Shown here one piece after another: positions 38,947 through 50,935 of a stretch of DNA of 64,000 nt. The notes beneath the pieces are model-generated. The model saw nothing but the letters and a program-made list of their open reading frames with translations. It had not been told where the DNA came from and ran no database searches. A program made the position numbers and the translations under genes. This stretch comes from Hyperoodon ampullatus (lineage: Eukaryota > Chordata > Mammalia > Artiodactyla > Ziphiidae). Within the stretch, counting starts at the first letter, position 1; every line of letters starts with the position of its first letter. The stretch covers positions 46,532,338 through 46,596,337 of the forward strand of contig OX457061.1 of NCBI GenBank assembly GCA_949752795.1, given 5' to 3'.

Positions 38947-40381
38947 TTAAGTTGAAGTGTGGTTGATTTACAATGCTGTGCCAATTGCTGCTGTACAGCA
39001 AAGTGCCTCAGTTATATACATAGAGACATTCTTTTTATAATTTTCTTTTCTATTACGGTTTATTGCAGGAGATTGGATATAGTCCCCTGTGCTATACAGC
39101 AGGACCTTGTTGTTTATCCGTTCTACATGTAATATTTTGCATTTACCAACCCAAATTCGCCATCCATCACTCTCCCTCCCCACTCTTGGCAACCACAAGT
39201 CTGATCTCTATGTCTGTGAGTCTGTTTCTGTTTTGTAGATAAGTTTGTGTCATATTTTAGATTCCACATATAAGTGATATCATACGCTATTTGTCTTTCT
39301 CTTTCTGACTTACTTCACTTAGTATGATAAGCTCTAGTTGTGTCCATGTTGCTGCAAATGGCATTATTTTGTTCTTTTAAGGCTGATTAGTATTCCGTTG
39401 TATATTATGTACCACGTCTTCTTTATTCATTCATGTGTTGATGGACATTTAGGTTGCTTCCATGTTTTGGCTATTGTGAATAGTGCTGCTATGAACATAG
39501 GGGTGCATGTATCTTTTTAAATTATAGTTTTGTCTGGGTATATGCCCAGGAGTGGGATTGCTGGATCAGATGGTAATTCTATTTTGAGTTTTCTAAGGAA
39601 CCTCCATAATGTTTTCCATAGTGGCTGCACCAACTTACATTCCCACCAGCAGTGTAAGAGTGTTCCCTTTTCTCCTCACCCTCTCCAGCATTTGTTATTT
39701 GTAGACTTTTTAATGATGGCCATTCTGACCGATGTTGAACATCTTTTCATGTGCCTACGAGGCATCTGTATGTCTTCTTTGGAGAAATGTCTATTAAGGT
39801 TTTCTGCCCATTTTTCAATTGGGTTGTTTGTTTTTTTGCTGTTGAGTTGTATGAGCTGTTTGTATATTTTGGAGACTAAGCCCTTGTCTGTCTCATCATT
39901 TACAAATAGTTTCTCCCATTCTGTAGGTCGTCTTTTTTTTTTAAATTTTTTTATGGCTTCCTTTGCTGTGCAAAAGCTAGTAAGTTTGATTAGGTCCCAT
40001 TTGTTTATTTTTGTTTTTATTTCTATTGCCTTGGGAGACTGACCTAAGAAAACGTTTGTAAGATTTATGTCAGAGGGTGTTTTATCTATGCTCTCTTCTA
40101 GGAGTTTTATGGTGTCATGTCTTATGTTTAAGTCTTTAAGCCATTTTGAGTTTATTTTTGTGCATGGTGTGAGGGTGTGTTCTAACTTCATTGGTTTGCA
40201 TGCAGCTGTCCAACTTTCCCAGCACCACTTGCTGAAGAGACTTTTTCCCACTTTATATTCTTGCCTCCTTTGTTGAAGATTAGTTGACTGTAGGTCTGTG
40301 GATTTATTTCTGGGCTCCCTATTCTGTTCCATTGATCCATATCTGTGTTTTTGTACCAATACCAAACTGTTTTGATTACTG
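38947..40381 (-). mobile_element. 5'-truncated L1 (ORF2 C-terminus and 3'UTR)
   Basis: T-run at the left marks the poly(A) end, so the element reads on the minus strand. The 3'UTR has 'aatgctgtgccaattgctgc'. A 229-codon frame at 39,676-40,365 encodes the ORF2p tail ([36 protein letters not shown]). No reverse-transcriptase core is present, so it is dead on arrival. Flanking tatgcttttt at 38,936 and 40,382 looks like a target duplication. Confidence 0.85.
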
Positions 40382-40870
40382 TATGCTTTTTGTTTTAAAC
40401 CAGGTCCTGATCATTTCTTCTTAAAGATGTTATTAGACATTGTCTTTTTGTTTCTATCACGAATGGTCTCTTTTCTTACCATTATATTTTATTTCAGTGG
40501 TGTGCTTTGTAACTCTTGCCAGATCACAAGTATCCATGGAGATAGCTGGAGATGACTGGAGGCATGGTAGGAGCCAATTTCTTAAGGGCTTGAGAATTAT
40601 GCTAGAAGCTTGAATTTTATCTTGTAAACTCTTGAGAGATCCTGGAAGATTTTAGGGATGGGGTGATATAACCTCTAACAGCTGACTTTTTTGGGGGGAG
40701 TGCCTGTCAGGCACTCTCTATAAATGTTGTCATATTTTAATCATATCAGCCTTGTTTTACAGATGATTTGATCATATTTACATTTTAGAACAATCATTTG
40801 GGTGCTAATGTGGAGCATGGATTCATAGGAAGCTTTTATGATGAGAGATTAGATTAGAATTGGTAAGGCC

Positions 40871-41032
40871 AGGACTTCCCTGGTGGTCCAGTGGTTAGGG
40901 TTCCATGCTTCCATTGCAGGGGGCACAGGTTTGACCCCTGGTTGGGGAACTAGGATCCTGCAAGACGCACAGTGTGGCCAAAAACACAAAAACAAAAACA
41001 GAAACAAAAAAACCCAAAACAAAACAAAAAAA
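40871..41032 (+). mobile_element. Short tRNA-SINE (Bov-tA/CHR-2-like)
   Basis: Head 'aggacttccctggtggtcca' then 'ggttggggaactaggatcct' and an (AAAAC)n tail. Target duplications 40,857-40,870 and 41,033-41,046 differ at one base. Confidence 0.85.
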
Positions 41033-41587
41033 GAATTCGTAAGGCCTACACAGTAGAAATGGAGAGGGAGGGAAATATAAGTATAGAGGTAGCATCTGCA
41101 GGTCGCTTTGACTGGATGCAGAGTTGATGGAGAAAGAGTCATGGCTGACTTCCAGCTTTATGGCCTGAGCAAGAGGTTGGAGATGCCCTTCCTGAGATGG
41201 GGAGACCTGAAAGAGGAGGAAGAGGAAGCTGTGGTGGGGGAGAGTTGGAGGGGAAGAAAGATGAGTTGAGTTTGGGGTGTGTAGAATTACTGCTATACTT
41301 TTTTTCTTTAAAAAGGAAAGAAAAATTTTATTAGAAAGTACAAAATGGAAAGTAAATTCTAGCTAAAATTCTAGTTTAAATGCTTGTATGAATTAATTTA
41401 AATTTCTTGCAACATTTAGTTTTTAATTGACTGTGGGGCCTAGTGGGGCTGGAATTTTTTTGAGTGTCACCAATTTGTTCTGGTTCTCCTCTTATCTCTG
41501 TGACTACACATTGTCTCAGTCTTCTTTATGAACTGTTCTCCCTTTCAACCCCCAACCCCCAGTTGTTATTTTTTATTTTATTTTATT

Positions 41588-41895
41588 TTTTAAAATTTAT
41601 TTATTTTATTTATTTATTTTTGGCTGCGTTGGGTCTTCGTTGCGGTGCGTGGTCTTCCCATTGTGGTGGCTTCTTTTCTTGCGGAGCATGAGCTCTAGGC
41701 GCCCCTGGGCTTCAGTAGTTGTGGCTTGTAGGCTCAGTAGTTGTGGCTCGTGGGCTCTGGAGCACAGGGTCAGTAGTTGTGGTGCACAGGCTTAGTTGCT
41801 ACGCGGCATGTGGGATTTTCCTGGACCAGGGCTTGAACCTGTGTCCCTTGCATTGGCAGGTGGATTCTTAACCACTGTGCCACCAGGGAAGCCCT
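41588..41895 (-). mobile_element. CHR-type SINE, long class
   Basis: Reverse copy from 'atttatttatttttggctgc' to 'caccagggaagccc'. Flanked both sides by tgttattttttattttattttattttt, a long AT-rich duplication. Confidence 0.88.
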
Positions 41896-41934
41896 GTTAT
41901 TTTTTATTTTATTTTATTTTTTTAATTAATTAAT

Positions 41935-42136
41935 TTTTTTTTTTGCGGTACGCGGGCCTCTCACTGTTGTGGCCTCTCCTGTTGCAGAGCACAGGCTCTG
42001 GACGCACAGGCTCAGCAGCCATGGCTCACGGGCCCAGTCGCTCTGCTGCATGTGGGATCTTCCCGGACCGGGGCACGAACCTGTGTGCCCTGCATCGGCA
42101 GGCGGACTCTCAGCCACTGCACTACTAGGGAAGCCC
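41935..42136 (-). mobile_element. CHR-type SINE, ~205-bp class
   Basis: Second reverse SINE 40 bases right of the first, with 'gggcctctcactgttgtggc' body. Sits just beyond the duplicated AT-rich target of its neighbour. Confidence 0.88.
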
Positions 42137-42149
42137 GCCTGTTATGTTT

Positions 42150-42990
42150 TAAATAAACTTTTAATTTTAGAATAGTTTTACATTTACAGAAATGTTGCAA
42201 GGATAGTACAGAGAGTTCCTGTATACCTGGCACCCAGTTTTCCCTGTTGTCAGCTTCTTAATAAAAATGGTACAGTTGTCACAACTAATGAACTAAAATT
42301 GTTACATTATTATTAACAAAAGCCCATACTTTTTTAAAATTGAGTATAGTTGACATATAATATTATATTAGTTTCAGGTGTACAACAGAATGGTTTGATA
42401 TTTGTATACACTGAAAAATGATCACCACAGTAAGTATAGTTACCATTCATCACCATACAAAGTTACAATTTTTTTTCCTTTTTAAAGTCCATTCTTTATT
42501 CTGATTCCCTTAGTTTTTACTTAAAGTCCCTTTTCTGTTCCAGGACCCCATCCAGAATACCACATTACTTTTAGTCATCATGTCTCTTTAGGCTTTTCTT
42601 GACTGTGACAGCTTCTCAGATTTTCTTTATTTTGGATAACCTTGACGGTTTTAAGGAGTACTGGCCAGGTGTTTTGTAGACTGTCCTTCAATATGAGTTT
42701 GTCTCATGTGTTTTTCATGGATAGGCTGGGTTTATGGGTTTTGGGGAGAAAGACCACAGAGGTAAATTGCTAGTTTCATCATGTATCCAAGGTACATACT
42801 GTGAACATGACTCATCACTGTTGATGTTGACCTTGATCACCTGGCTGAGGTAGCATTTGCCAGATTTCTCCATATTGTGAAGTTACTCTCCCCCCACCCC
42901 CGCCACCTTTTTCCATCCTGTACGCTTCAGAAGGAAGTCATATTCATCTTGATATCGTCAGCATGAAGGCATGGTCTGGCACAGAGTAGT
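42150..42990 (-). mobile_element. L1 3'UTR with nested L1 end
   Basis: 'agttttacatttacagaaat' to 'cctggctgaggtagcatttg' is an old L1 3'UTR. Between about 42,335 and 42,480 it is broken by another L1 end ('aaaatgatcaccacagtaag'). Confidence 0.6.
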
Positions 42991-43563
42991 GTTTGTTGAA
43001 CTTAACTGGTTCCCTGTTATTTTGTGAGTCTCACTAAAGTCCTGACAGATAATTTTCTCTGTTTTATCAATATGAAATAAAAATTAGTGAATTTGAGTAA
43101 CTTCCCAAAAGTCACACATTAAGTGGTCAAATTGGAATTTGAACCCAGTCTTTCTGAATGCAAAGCCTGTGGGCTTTACCATTCTGGCTTCACAGAGACT
43201 TGTATTTACTTTGGCCATCTTCCCTAAGTACTTGTAATACAAAAGTGTCTATAGATAATGTGGTTAGATCCTTGGTTATATGGAACTTTCATTCTTCTAT
43301 AATTCATCTTTTCAATTTAAAGTTGTACTTTAGACTTCTTAGCCTCGAAAAGGGGAGACGTCTGTGCCCTGTATTGCTTGATCCAATTCCAATGGAATGT
43401 CTTCTTTTTAATTCCCTACAGAATTGTGGAGGGTGGGTTGCAACCATACTGGGAAAATGGATACCAGTTAGGATGCTATTACAGTAGTACAGGACTGGCT
43501 ATATAATTTGTAAGACTCGGTGCAAAATGAAAACATAGGGTCCCTTGTCAAAAATTTTTGAGA

Positions 43564-43681
43564 TGGGAATCCCCTGGCAGTCCAGTGATTAGGTCTTGGT
43601 GCTCTCACTGCCACGGCCCGGGTTCAGTCCCTGGTTGGGGAACTAAGATCCCGGAAGCCGTGCAGCACAGCCAAAAAAAAG
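43564..43681 (+). mobile_element. Short tRNA-SINE (Bov-tA/CHR-2-like)
   Basis: 'aatcccctggcagtccagtg' head and 'ggttggggaactaagatccc' body with a short A run; more diverged than the CHR copies. Confidence 0.75.
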
Positions 43682-44499
43682 ATTATTGAGAAATTCAAGA
43701 CAGTGACAGCAGAGCCTTAAACCTAGCATGGGGCTCTTCTAAGCATGAGACCCTGTGTGACTGCACATCACACAGCCATGAATCTGGCCTTGCAGTAGAA
43801 GCAGTAGGCAAAGAGGGCCAATATTAAAGCTGTGGGAGTAGGATTGGAGAAGAGTGATAATGCAAGATATTAAAGAGGTATACCTACAGGGATTGATTGA
43901 TGATTAGATGAGATAGGTGAGTGGGTGGATAAAATATGGAATGTAAAGTTTCTGATGGGGTAATACTATTCACTGACACAGGAAATCAGAGGACCAGGTT
44001 AGCTTTGAGGGGAAAATAATGAGTTCAATTTTAAACATATTAACAACCGAGTGTGGATATTCAGGCAACACTTGGATATACAAGTATTCATAGAAAAAGA
44101 GCAGGAGGATACAATCAGAACTGATAGTACTTACTTATCTCTGATGTTGAGGACCAGGGTGGAGGGTGGCCACTGGGTGGGGACTTTAACCTTTTAAAGA
44201 AAGTATTCGTGTATTTCTTGTATAACTGAGAAATAATATTTTTATTCATGAAAATCAAGTCACAAAGTATTGTGTTTGTAAGAGAAATGGATTGAATCTG
44301 AAAGCAAAAGTTTGCAAAAGTTTATACAAGTAAAAAGAGAGGCATTTATGAAAGAAATAGATTTGCAGCTGCATATTTTCTGTTGATACACATTCAAAAT
44401 AGGCTGTTAGTTTACTATTCTTTAATTTTTTTGTTGAGCACTCACAACCTATTGGTTGTTCTACAGGGTGTATAATTTAAAAAATTTACATAAAATTTT

Positions 44500-44640
44500 A
44501 CTCTTAATTTGTATCTCTGTGTGATCTTGGGAAAATTACCAAGCTTCTCTGAGTATAGTTTCTTTATTGGTAAAGTAGAGACAAAACTAACTTTACTGGG
44601 AATGTGAGAATTAAATAGGATTATAAGTGAAAGTTCTTTG
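44500..44640 (+). repeat. MIR SINE fragment
   Basis: 'gtgtgatcttgggaaaatta' to 'gagaattaaataggattata' follows the MIR core. Confidence 0.5.
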
Positions 44641-44689
44641 TAAACTCTAAATTTTGTAAATTCCTACCCTTTAGCTCTGCACCCTTCTT

Positions 44690-45250
44690 AGTGAGCCTCC
44701 CATCTCCTTCCCAGTTTCATCTCCAACAGCCTACCTTCTCAACTCATTTTCTCACCACCTCCTGAACATCGTTTGTACTTTTCTGCTTCCTTAACTTTGG
44801 TCTCATTCATTAATCAACAAGTGTGTATTGAGCATCTCACCCGCCTCGAGGCTTTGTTTAAATATCACCTTCTCAATGAAGCCTACAGTGTCTACCCTAT
44901 TCAAAATCACAATCTGCTCTTCCTCTTTAGCACTCCCAATCCCTCGTAACTTTTTTATATAACTTCACACTTATGACACAACAAATTACTTACCTATTGT
45001 CTCTTCCCGCTATACCCTCTTCCCAATAGAAGTAAAGTTTCATTTAGATAGAGATCTTTGTCTGTTTTGTTTTATGATGTATCCCAGGCATATAGAACAC
45101 TGCCTGGTACAGAGTAGGTACTCAGTACAAGTTTATGGAATCAGTGAATGAATGAATATGCATCGTGCCAGACTTTAAGCCAGGCACCAGGTAGATAGTT
45201 GTGAAGAAGCAGAGATGGTTCCTGCCCTCATGGAACATCCAGCTTAGCAC
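44690..45250 (+). mobile_element. L2 3' fragment
   Basis: 'aaatatcaccttctcaatga' through 'acactgcctggtacagagta' is the well-known L2 3' end order. Confidence 0.55.
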
Positions 45251-45867
45251 TATAGTGGTTTTTCTGCCTGCTTGGGCTGCCCTCCTGCAGGAAATGTCAG
45301 TGACTAATTGCTGAGTTCAGAGTAGCCTTTCTGCTCAGCAGTGAGCAATTTTCAGATAATTTTGCTTTTAAGTCTTAAAAAAAATTCTGATAGAAAGGAA
45401 GAGGGGGGAAAATAGCAATGCATTTTCTTTAGTCATTCTAAGTTAAAAGTCAACAATTTTCCCCAATGCAAGGCAGAACAGTATCCTCTTTAAAGCGCCG
45501 GGCCTTATAGATTGTTGAAAGAGGTCATGGAGTATAGCTAGTTTACTTTTTCGTTCTTTCTTTTTAACCTGAAGAAAGATGGTTATAATTTTTCATGCCA
45601 TTGAAAATGAAAAGATGTGCAGTAAACATGTTTATTGCTGTCTTTTTGTAAATTGTGAAATGCTTCATCCATGAGATCTTGACCTATTTCTTCAGGTCCT
45701 CTATATACAGTTGGTCAATATGAGTTTTTATATTGCTAGAACTCTTTTTTAAGAAAAGAGGGGAAAAAAGAGCTCAAATTGAGTGTATTTAAAAATAACC
45801 TGCTGACCCAGCACACATAAAACAATGTGTCAGCAGCTATTCTTTCTCTCACTCTGTTCTCATACAG

Positions 45868-45954
45868 GCAACCGCACAATCCATGGACCATCCAAGGCTG
45901 GGGGGCCTACCTGTAAGATGGAATAAAGAATTAAGGAATAACACTGCTGCACAG
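45868..45954 (+). other. Candidate unannotated exon (87 bp)
   Basis: A pyrimidine-rich tract ending 'ctgttctcatacag' precedes, and CACAG|gtatgc follows. The 87 bases are open in one frame for all 29 codons with phase 0 at both ends; they contain caatccATGG. No repeat recognised in or around it. Could be an alternative 5' exon of a plus-strand transcript such as APTX; a chance pair of splice-like sites is the alternative. Confidence 0.3.
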
Positions 45955-46674
45955 GTATGCAACTGAACTAAATGATTTTTAATATCCCTTCCACATGGAG
46001 ACTATTGATCTTGATAATTTAAACTCCCAAATCCTGTTTGTCCTCATTTATTTGAATAATCCAGTTGATAACATTTTGTGTATATATGTCTTCTAAATAA
46101 CTATTTTAATTCTTCACCTCACTTTGCTATCAAATATCTTCTAACTTAAATTTGATATTCCACCTTAATTTCTTTCTCTGCATGTAAATTCTGATGTAAA
46201 TATGAATTATTTTTGCTCATGATCTTTTTGTCAGAAAAGATTGATGAAATGAAACTCTTGTGGAAGTAGCCTCAATCTATTGTAAAAAATTTCTGTGGTG
46301 TCCCATGAACCCATGATATGATGCAAAAAATTTACTCTGCCAGATTTTTATTATCGTCTTGCACTAGGTAGCAACTTAACTTTGTTTAACAATTGTTGCA
46401 TTGTGAATAAACTCTACAAGATCCTCAACAAAACAAAGAACAATACAAAATAAGAATTCAGCTCAAGCAATGACCCCTATGCAAGGTCTCCTCTAATGCT
46501 TTTGACTGATTTATAAGCCCTCTTGTGTGCTAACATCACCCTGTAGATACACTTCTATCATAGCATTTATGTAAATGTATATAATGTATTATAAACATTG
46601 ATGCCAATGTCTTCTTTTAGAAAGTGTTCATAGACATTTCCAAGGATACAAGAAAAATCTCTGAAACAAAAAAA

Positions 46675-46675
<1 letters not shown>

Positions 46676-46710
<35 letters not shown>
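46676..46710. repeat. (CA)n microsatellite
   Basis: About 17 uninterrupted CA units between unique flanks; likely length-polymorphic. Confidence 0.9.
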
Positions 46711-46712
<2 letters not shown>

Positions 46713-47329
46713 TGCCATAAATTAAAAGTGCAGAGAATGAAGAAATAAAAACATGGCTAGAGACAAAATAGAGCCAGGGACAAAGCTAAAAATGCGATAG
46801 GAATGACCTTCACCTTTGCTACAGCTGGGCCATGAATTTGTCTCTAAGCTGACAGCCTCATTGGTCCTACAATTCATGGTGTCCTTAGGTAAAAAACAAA
46901 CCTGTTACTCTGGAGAAGTAAAACTGTTCCCAGAATTGAGATCAGATTGGACTGTCTCCCAGGGATGCTCATGAAGAGAACATTATGTTATATGAGGAGC
47001 AGTGTCCTTGACAGCATCCCTGACAGGGTGTCTAGTTCACAAGGATGCCTCTTACAGCCTGATGGCAGCACACCAAAAAGGGATTCATGGGTTAAAGCAC
47101 TGTTTCTGAGGTGGAGCACTCTCAGTGATCATGGCTTCACAACATTTTATTTCTCACACCTAGTACAGTTATTGGCATATAGCAGGTGTCAAAAAGTATT
47201 TGTTGAGTGAATGTCAAATGGAGAAGACATAGTTCAAAGGCTCCCTCTAAAAGGCCCCTCTGATTACCAAGACCTAACGTCCTGCTCCCCAACTCTGCAC
47301 CCCTTTTTAGCTATCAAGTGATGCAGTTA

Positions 47330-48060
47330 TGAAATATTTCTTCTACTGTTGGGGTAAATTGCCATTTCAGTTTTAATATTAAACTTATCATGTCTTCTCC
47401 AAATAGGGGAGTGAGGCTGGGCCATTTGTGTGTGGGTGTACACACTTGCTGGTGGTGGTAGTGGTAGTTTTGGATCAAGAAAGTACTCATCAAACTGGGA
47501 GGTCAGTTTGCTAGTGACCTTCACAGTGCTACTGGCTTAGATCCAGACTCCCACATCCAGGCTGTTCTTCAGAGCAGAGGCAGAGTTGGTGATGGTGCCA
47601 CATTGGGCCTTTGTCATTGGTCTGTGTGTTGAGCATAAGGAAGACCCAGTAACAAGTCACAGGGGCACTGGCATTAAAAGAGACTCAGCGCTGAGCTAGC
47701 AGCTCCTGACTCAGGGCTCCTTATAGTCCTGTAGGGTGACTGGGGTTGAGCTGAGCTCACGAGTTGGAGTTCAGTCACTTTACCTGGCAGAGTTAGAGGC
47801 TTGAGTTAGGCCCTGGTATAAGGGTTTTTCTTCCTGGTGTGTGTCACCATCTCTCATTCCTGTCTGTCATCTTCTTGTTGTCATTGACGTTGTAAAGGTG
47901 TTTTAGAGCAGGAACGCGGTCCCTCTGTGCAGCTTTCCACCTGCATAATCACAGGGGTGTCTTCGTCATGATGAGGGAACTCTTCATCTTCTGGTGTGAA
48001 ACCTTTCCTTGTTCTTGCTTCAACAGCAATGACACTGCCAGGGCTAGGACAGGAAACTGG
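47330..48060 (-). pseudogene. Possible decayed processed pseudogene, source unknown
   Basis: On the minus strand short open stretches with protein-like composition succeed each other in shifting frames, for example RTRKGFTPEDEEFPHHDED and TSKLTSQFDEYFLDPKLPLP, with stops and frame changes between. I cannot name the parent. It may be chance or old transposon sequence. Confidence 0.2.
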
Positions 48061-48061
48061 G

Positions 48062-48295
48062 AGGGGCAGTGCAGTGGCAAAGAATATAGACTCTGGAAGC
48101 TGACTCCCTGGGTTTGAATCCTGGCCCCGTGACAAACAAGTTACTTATTCTTTCTGTGCCTCAGTTTCCTCATCTGTAAAAAAGGATAATAATGGAACCA
48201 AGCTCATAGGGTTATTGTGAGGACTAAATTTGATGACACATGTAAATTGCTTAGAATAGTGTCTACATGTAGTAAACATTATATAATAATGTTTG
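48062..48295 (+). repeat. MIR SINE, near full length
   Basis: 'gtgcagtggcaaagaatata', 'tgcctcagtttcctcatctg' and 'gttattgtgaggactaaatt' appear in MIR order. Confidence 0.75.
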
Positions 48296-48651
48296 CTCAT
48301 AATAATAATAAAATAACAAGTATTACTGTCCTATTCAAACAGAAGAACTAATATAGCTAGTAAATCAACATAATATTGACTTACTAAAATATTGATTGAG
48401 TGCCTACTATGTGGTAGGGTCTTTTCTAGGTCATTGAAACAATGTTGACCATGATAGACATAACCCTCATGGAGCTTACAGATGAATGGGGCCGCAGACG
48501 TTAAACTAACAATTACACCAGTATAATTGTACACCAGCATCTCTCTTATTAGGGAAGTTGAACCTTGACCCAGGGTTCAGGCATTTTAGTCTTAAGAATT
48601 CCAACATACAGTAGAAACAGCACCTCTTTTTTTTTTTTTTTAAAAAGAGTG

Positions 48652-49385
48652 TCTTGTTATCTCATGCTGTATGACAAAATGCCCCCCACATTGGTGGCTT
48701 AAAATAACAACAGTAATTTATTTGCTCAAAATTCTGCAATTAGAGCAAGGTTTATCAGAGATAGCTCATGTTTGTTCTGTGTGGTGACTACTGAGATTGC
48801 TCAACTAGGGCTGGAGGGTCCATCCAAGCTGGATCACTCACATACTGTCTGTTGGCTGGGAGCTTATCTGGGGCTGTTGACCAGGACCCCAGTACTCCTT
48901 CATAGGATCTCTTCATGTGGCTAAGTTGGGCTTCTCACAGCCTGGCAGCTGGGTTCTGAAGAGAAGCACCCCGAAAAGATAGGCCACAATGTGCAAGCAC
49001 TTATCAAGGCTCTGCTCACATCCTACTTCTTCTTTTTTTTTTTTTTTTTTTTTGCAGTACGTGGGCCTCTCACTGTTGTGGCCTCTCCCATTGTGGAGCA
49101 CAGGCTCCGGACGTGCAGGCTCAGTGGCCATGGCTCACGGGCCCAGCCGCTCCGCGGCATGTGGGATCTTCCCAGACCGGGGCACGAACCCGTGTCCCCT
49201 GCATTGGCAGGCGGACTCTCAACCACTGCGCCACCAGGGAAGCCCTCACATCCTACTTCTTAATGTCCCTTTGGCCAAAGCCAGTTCCTTGGCCAAGACC
49301 AGAGTCAGTGTGGGAGGGGACTATACAAGGGCAAGAATTCTGAGAGGGGAGAATCAATAGGGTCTAGAAAAGTAATAGACTGCCA
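48652..49385 (+). mobile_element. MaLR LTR (MLT1-like) split by a SINE
   Basis: 'ttggtggcttaaaataacaa' at the left and 'tgggaggggactatacaagg' at the right are the ends of an MLT1-type LTR; a CHR SINE divides it at 49,032-49,244. No internal retroviral sequence. Confidence 0.65.
49032..49244 (-). mobile_element. CHR-type SINE, ~205-bp class, perfect duplication
   Basis: Reverse copy with T23 tail. The 17 bases ctcacatcctacttctt are identical at 49,015-49,031 and 49,245-49,261. Confidence 0.94.
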
Positions 49386-50189
49386 TAGAGAGAAAGACTA
49401 AATCTATATTTTCTAACAAATTTTTTTGTCCTTTTTTCTCCTTAATCACGTATGCCATATCCCCTATCTCTGAGACATCAGGGAGAAGTCACATATGTGG
49501 GAAGTGAGGTCTCTTCTGTATCGAAAGTCCTTTGGAGAGTGGTTAAAAACTTCTGTTACAGGCCATATAATTTAGGCCAATATTATTCTATGTTAAATAG
49601 ATGTTTTACTCTCATTGAAAGTATGGTGAAGAAAGAAAGAGTAAATTTAATTAAACTGTGTTATTTTGATATGCAGAGCTGGATCTTTGCTAGTGAAAAG
49701 AGTGACAAAGTAGGAGGGTCCCAGGGTTGTCTGAATAGTGTAAAAGTATAGACATACAAATTTGTTGTCAAGAGGAGCCAAACCACGGTCAGGAAAATGC
49801 CACTGGGCATCCAGTCTGAAGTATAGTGAGAAAGACAAATGGGAGAAATCGCAGGTAGGTCAGTATCTGAAGGACACGGACAAGTTCAGGAGAGTAGAAG
49901 AGCTCAAAAGTGAGTCTTTGAAAGCTGGGTATGTGCTGGAACTGAGCTCCCAGCACTGAAAGTTCCTTATAGGGAGGGGCTGGGTCTGGCTTGTTGCCTT
50001 CTCTGTCCTCAACACCTAGCTCACTGCCAAATACAGAGGACGCACTCCAAGCGATTGTTGAATGGATATAGACATTAAGGTTTGAAGAAACTGCAGGTTG
50101 TAAACCATTCCCTCTCTTTAAGATCCTGGTGCCATAAAATAATTAGAATGACTCTTTAAAAAATATGTACCCTTTAAAAAATATGTCAC

Positions 50190-50935
50190 TCTGTGGTGGT
50201 TGGAGGTGGCGGGGCTCAAAAAGTCACTCCTCTGATTAAAATCCTTTGATGGCTTCCCTTCCCGCCTAGATATCTACATGGCTTCCTTTGTTCTTTTAGG
50301 TCTGTACTCAAAAAAAAAGCCTTCCACAATAAACAAAATATCCTCATCACTTTCTATCCTGCTTTTTCTTTATAACATTTATCCCCACATGACCCATATA
50401 TTTTTTCTTTTTTTAAAAAATTTATTTAATTTATTAATTTTTGACAGCGTTGGGTCTTCGTTGCTACACGTGGGCTTTCTCTAGTTGCGGCGAGCAGGGG
50501 CTACTCTTCGTTGCGGTGCGTGGGCTTCTCATTGCGGTGGCTTCTCTTGTTGTGGAACACAGGCTCTAGGTGCGTGGGCTTCAGTAGTTGTGGCACATGG
50601 ACTCAGTAGTTGTGGCTTATGGATTCTAGAGGGCAGGCTCAGTAGTTGTGCCACATGGGCTTAGTTACTCTGCGCATGTGGGATCTTCCTGGACCAGGGA
50701 TTGAACCATGTCCCCTGCATTGGCACACGGATTCTTAACTACTGCGCTACCAGGGAAGTCCCTATCCATATATTTCTTTTTTATGGTCTGCTTCTCCCCA
50801 CTAGATTGTAAGCTCCTTGAAAGCAGGAGCTTTGTTTTCTTCACTGTGGTATAGGCCCTGGCACCTAAAACAATGCCTGACATGTAGAAGCTACTCAAAA
50901 ATACTTGTTGAATGAATGAAAAAATGTACCAAGCA
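50190..50935 (+). mobile_element. L2 3' fragment split by a SINE
   Basis: 'ctctgattaaaatcctttga' at the left and 'tagattgtaagctccttgaa' at the right are consecutive L2 segments; a long CHR SINE lies between. Confidence 0.7.
50413..50762 (-). mobile_element. CHR-type SINE, long class
   Basis: Reverse copy with 'tttttgacagcgttgggtct' tail end and 'accagggaagtccc' head. Similar flanks cccatatatttttt / tccatatatttctt. Confidence 0.88.

Noticed and set aside
39676..40365. 229-codon frame with clear protein similarity
   Set aside because: It is the C-terminal tail of L1 ORF2 in a 5'-truncated element, not a host gene.
46676..46710. Regular short repeats as a CRISPR-like array
   Set aside because: A dinucleotide microsatellite in vertebrate DNA; no spacers.
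48989..49360. Open frames of 60-140 codons rich in [18 protein letters not shown] text, here and at 7.6, 11.1, 16.8, 42.0 and 55.2 kb
   Set aside because: They are all translations of the CHR SINE in different frames. Their similarity to each other reflects repeats, not a gene family.
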